Shown piece by piece: positions 62,102 to 64,000 of a DNA stretch of 64,000 nt; the stretch's first letter is position 1; each line of letters begins with the position of its first letter. Origin of the DNA: Bacteroidales bacterium. GTDB taxonomy: Bacteria; Bacteroidota; Bacteroidia; Bacteroidales; P3. Location: the NCBI GenBank assembly GCA_017934545.1, contig JAGBJI010000012.1, forward strand, positions 1 to 64,000, written 5' to 3'. The translations under genes were made by a program, and so were the position numbers. The notes under the pieces are model-generated. The model ran no database searches, was not told where the DNA came from, and worked only from the letters and a program-made list of their open reading frames with translations.

Positions 62102-63895
62102 TTATTTTATACTGATTGCACCGAATTTACATTTCTCCATACAAGTACCGCATTTTATGCAGGCTTCTTGGTTTATTTGGTGGGCTTGCTTCTTTTCTCC
62201 CTTAATTGCATTTACCGGACAGTTTCTTGCACAAGCCGTACATCCGACACAAACCTCTGGATTTATTTCATATTTCATTAAAGCCTTACAAACACCTGCG
62301 CGGCATTTGTGTTCCTTTACGTGTTCTACGTATTCGTCCCAGAAATTATCCAATGTGGACAGCACAGGATTAGGAGAACTTTGACCAAGTCCGCAAAGAG
62401 ATGTATCTTTGATGACATGGGACAAATTTCTTAAGTTATCCAAGTCTTCCATTGAGCCTTTTCCTTGGGTAATTTTATCCAAAAGTTCGTACAAACGCTT
62501 GTTACCTATACGACAAGGAGTACACTTTCCGCAAGATTCCTCAACGGTGAAATCCAAATAAAACTTAGCGATGGAAACCATACAAGAACTTTCGTCCATT
62601 ATAACCATACCGCCAGACCCCATCATACTGCCTGCGTCGGATAAACTCTTGTAATCTATAGGTATGTCTAGGTGTTTTTCCGTTAAACATCCGCCCGAAG
62701 GACCTCCCGTTTGGATGGCTTTGAATTTCTTATCGCCTTTCATTCCTCCGCCTATCTCGTAGATAATCTCGCGGAGAGTTATTCCCATAGGAACTTCTAT
62801 CAAACCTACATTTTTTATCTGTCCTGCAAGAGCGAAAACCTTTGTACCTTTTGAGTTTTCCGTACCTATTGACGAAAACCAATCAGCACCTTTCAATATA
62901 ATAGCGGGAACATTGGCGTAAGTTTCCACATTGTTTACGTTTGTAGGCATTCCCAAATAACCTTTATCGCTTGTACGCGGCGGTTTCATAGTAGGTTCGC
63001 CTCTTAAACCTTCCATAGAATGGATAAGAGCCGTTGCTTCTCCGCAAACAAACGCTCCTGCCCCGTAACGGAGTTCTATGTCAAAGTTAAATCCCGTAGA
63101 GAAAATATCTTTACCCAACAATCCTTTCTCCCTTGCTTGGTCAAGTGCTATTTGCAAACGGTGTATTGCCAACGGATATTCGGCACGGATGTAAATAAGT
63201 CCTTTATCCGCTCCTACGGCATAGCCTGCTATAGCCATGGCTTCCAAAACAGAGTGCGGGTCGCCCTCAAGTATACTTCTGTCCATAAACGCACCGGGGT
63301 CACCTTCGTCAGCATTGCAGACAATATATTTCTGTTCAGCTTTGGATTTAGCCGTTGCAGCCCATTTTCTTCCCGTAGGGAATCCTGCACCGCCTCTTCC
63401 GCTTAAACCCGATGCAGATACAATCTCAATAACCTTTTCAGGCGTATATTCAGTCAAACATGTTGCAAGGGCTTTGTAACCGTCCAATGCAATATATTCT
63501 TCTATATTTTCAGGGTCAATTATTCCGCAGTTACGCAATGCTATGCGGACTTGCTTTTTATAAAAATCCGTATCCGTATCAAGCGGAGTTTTTTTGCCGT
63601 TGGACGGTTCCGTATAAAGCAAACGGTCAACCGTCCTGCCCTTTATAATGTGTTCATAAACTATTTCCTTGGCATCTTCAGGTTGAACTTTTACATAGAA
63701 AACATTATCCGGCATTATTTTAATAATCGGACCTGCCTCACAAAAACCAAAACATCCCGTCAAAACCACATTAACTTCATTCTCCAAACCCTCCTGTTGC
63801 AAATGGCTGCGAAGATTTGCTGCTATCTGCTCACTTTTTGAGGCTGAACATCCCGGTCCTCCGCAAACAAGGATGTGCATCTTATATTTAGTCAT
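62102..63895 (-). CDS. hydB: Hydrogenase NuoF-like flavin/NAD subunit (HydB type)
   Basis: A 597-residue subunit. An N-terminal [2Fe-2S] thioredoxin-like domain (GGPGCSASKSEQ, GCFGFCEAGP), FMN/NAD domain (GLSGRGGAGFPTGRKW, CNADEGDPGAFMDRSILEGDP), a [4Fe-4S] site CGKCTPC and a C-terminal two-cluster ferredoxin (CVGCTACARNCP, CIKCGTCMEKC). It oxidises or reduces NAD(P)H and splits the electrons. It lies 12 bp before hydA. Confidence 0.95.
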   Translation of the reverse strand: MTKYKMHILVCGGPGCSASKSEQIAANLRSHLQQEGLENEVNVVLTGCFGFCEAGPIIKIMPDNVFYVKVQPEDAKEIVYEHIIKGRTVDRLLYTEPSNGKKTPLDTDTDFYKKQVRIALRNCGIIDPENIEEYIALDGYKALATCLTEYTPEKVIEIVSASGLSGRGGAGFPTGRKWAATAKSKAEQKYIVCNADEGDPGAFMDRSILEGDPHSVLEAMAIAGYAVGADKGLIYIRAEYPLAIHRLQIALDQAREKGLLGKDIFSTGFNFDIELRYGAGAFVCGEATALIHSMEGLRGEPTMKPPRTSDKGYLGMPTNVNNVETYANVPAIILKGADWFSSIGTENSKGTKVFALAGQIKNVGLIEVPMGITLREIIYEIGGGMKGDKKFKAIQTGGPSGGCLTEKHLDIPIDYKSLSDAGSMMGSGGMVIMDESSCMVSIAKFYLDFTVEESCGKCTPCRIGNKRLYELLDKITQGKGSMEDLDNLRNLSHVIKDTSLCGLGQSSPNPVLSTLDNFWDEYVEHVKEHKCRAGVCKALMKYEINPEVCVGCTACARNCPVNAIKGEKKQAHQINQEACIKCGTCMEKCKFGAISIK

Positions 63896-63935
63896 ATAAA
63901 TATTTATATTAAGGTTAATAACTTCTTTAAGAAAT

Positions 63936-64000
63936 TTACGCTTTTAGGGTGTTTATAATAGCGTCTGCAGACTTCTTGTCAACATTTTCATATATTTTTG
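63936..64000 (-). CDS. 3' end of an upstream gene in the hydrogenase operon (partial)
   Basis: Minus-strand frame open from the edge to a TAA at 63936-63938, ending KIYENVDKKSADAIINTLKA. It is 40 bp before hydB. By analogy with hnd/hyd operons it could be the small thioredoxin-like [2Fe-2S] protein (HndB), but only 21 codons are visible, so this is a guess. Confidence 0.5.
   Translation of the reverse strand, partial: KIYENVDKKSADAIINTLKA

Overview
The window reads as a chromosome segment of a Bacteroidetes bacterium, most likely order Bacteroidales. Evidence seen directly: AT-rich DNA; promoters of the Bacteroidetes type (TTTG, about 19-22 bp, TAnnTTTG) in front of many genes; a type IX secretion C-terminal domain; an LpxC-FabZ fusion; long-tailed bS16; S46 dipeptidyl-peptidase; DUF349 protein; TonB-dependent receptor with a carboxypeptidase-like N-terminal domain. 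The genus cannot be named from sequence alone. The S46 and M16 peptidases, methylmalonyl-CoA mutase and a trimeric [FeFe] hydrogenase suggest an anaerobe that uses peptides and ferments, with a propionate/succinate branch (inference).

Layout. 1-10.2 kb: mostly housekeeping on the minus strand (M16 peptidase, rimM, rpsP, Ig-like lipoprotein, phosphopantetheinyl transferase, FKBP isomerase, S46 peptidase). 10.2-11.1 kb: long intergenic region with repeats and a fragment of an ATPase gene. 11.1-19.4 kb: accessory region with a TonB-dependent receptor whose signal peptide is out of frame at a run of eight G (probable phase-variation switch), its DUF4421 partner, an AAA ATPase, a DUF1848 / methyltransferase-like / membrane-protein trio, and an orphan gene. 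19.5-35.4 kb: MATE exporter, the rsfS-ftsH-LUD-cdsA-psd-HhH run, topA, DUF349, L31 type B, a deoxyhypusine-synthase-like enzyme, a BtuF-like lipoprotein and a Bcr/CflA exporter. 36-45 kb: alpha/beta hydrolase, a MATE exporter fused in frame to an M23 peptidase lipoprotein, tRNA-Lys, CsaA-like protein, cupin, TPR protein, AmrS-like radical SAM protein, RNase H. 45-56.5 kb: a 1406-residue type IX cargo protein, a small barrel protein, methylmalonyl-CoA mutase, a patatin-barrel protein, LolD-like ATPase, RlmB. 56.7-64 kb: lipid A genes lpxA and lpxC-fabZ, a small secreted protein, and the hydrogenase operon running in from the right edge.

The most unusual structure is outside the genes. Ten intergenic sites carry short words (CATATG in seven sites, other words in three), each with an A-tract on its left and a T-tract on its right, repeated one to four times at a spacing of 22 bp and often bounded by TTCAGAAAA / TTTTCTGAA. 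They lie between divergent, convergent and co-directional genes alike, so they are not simply terminators. I know of no named family that matches; the role is unknown. The second point is the G8 tract in the TonB receptor leader, next to a decayed copy of the 5' end of the nearby ATPase gene. The third is the MATE-M23 fusion.
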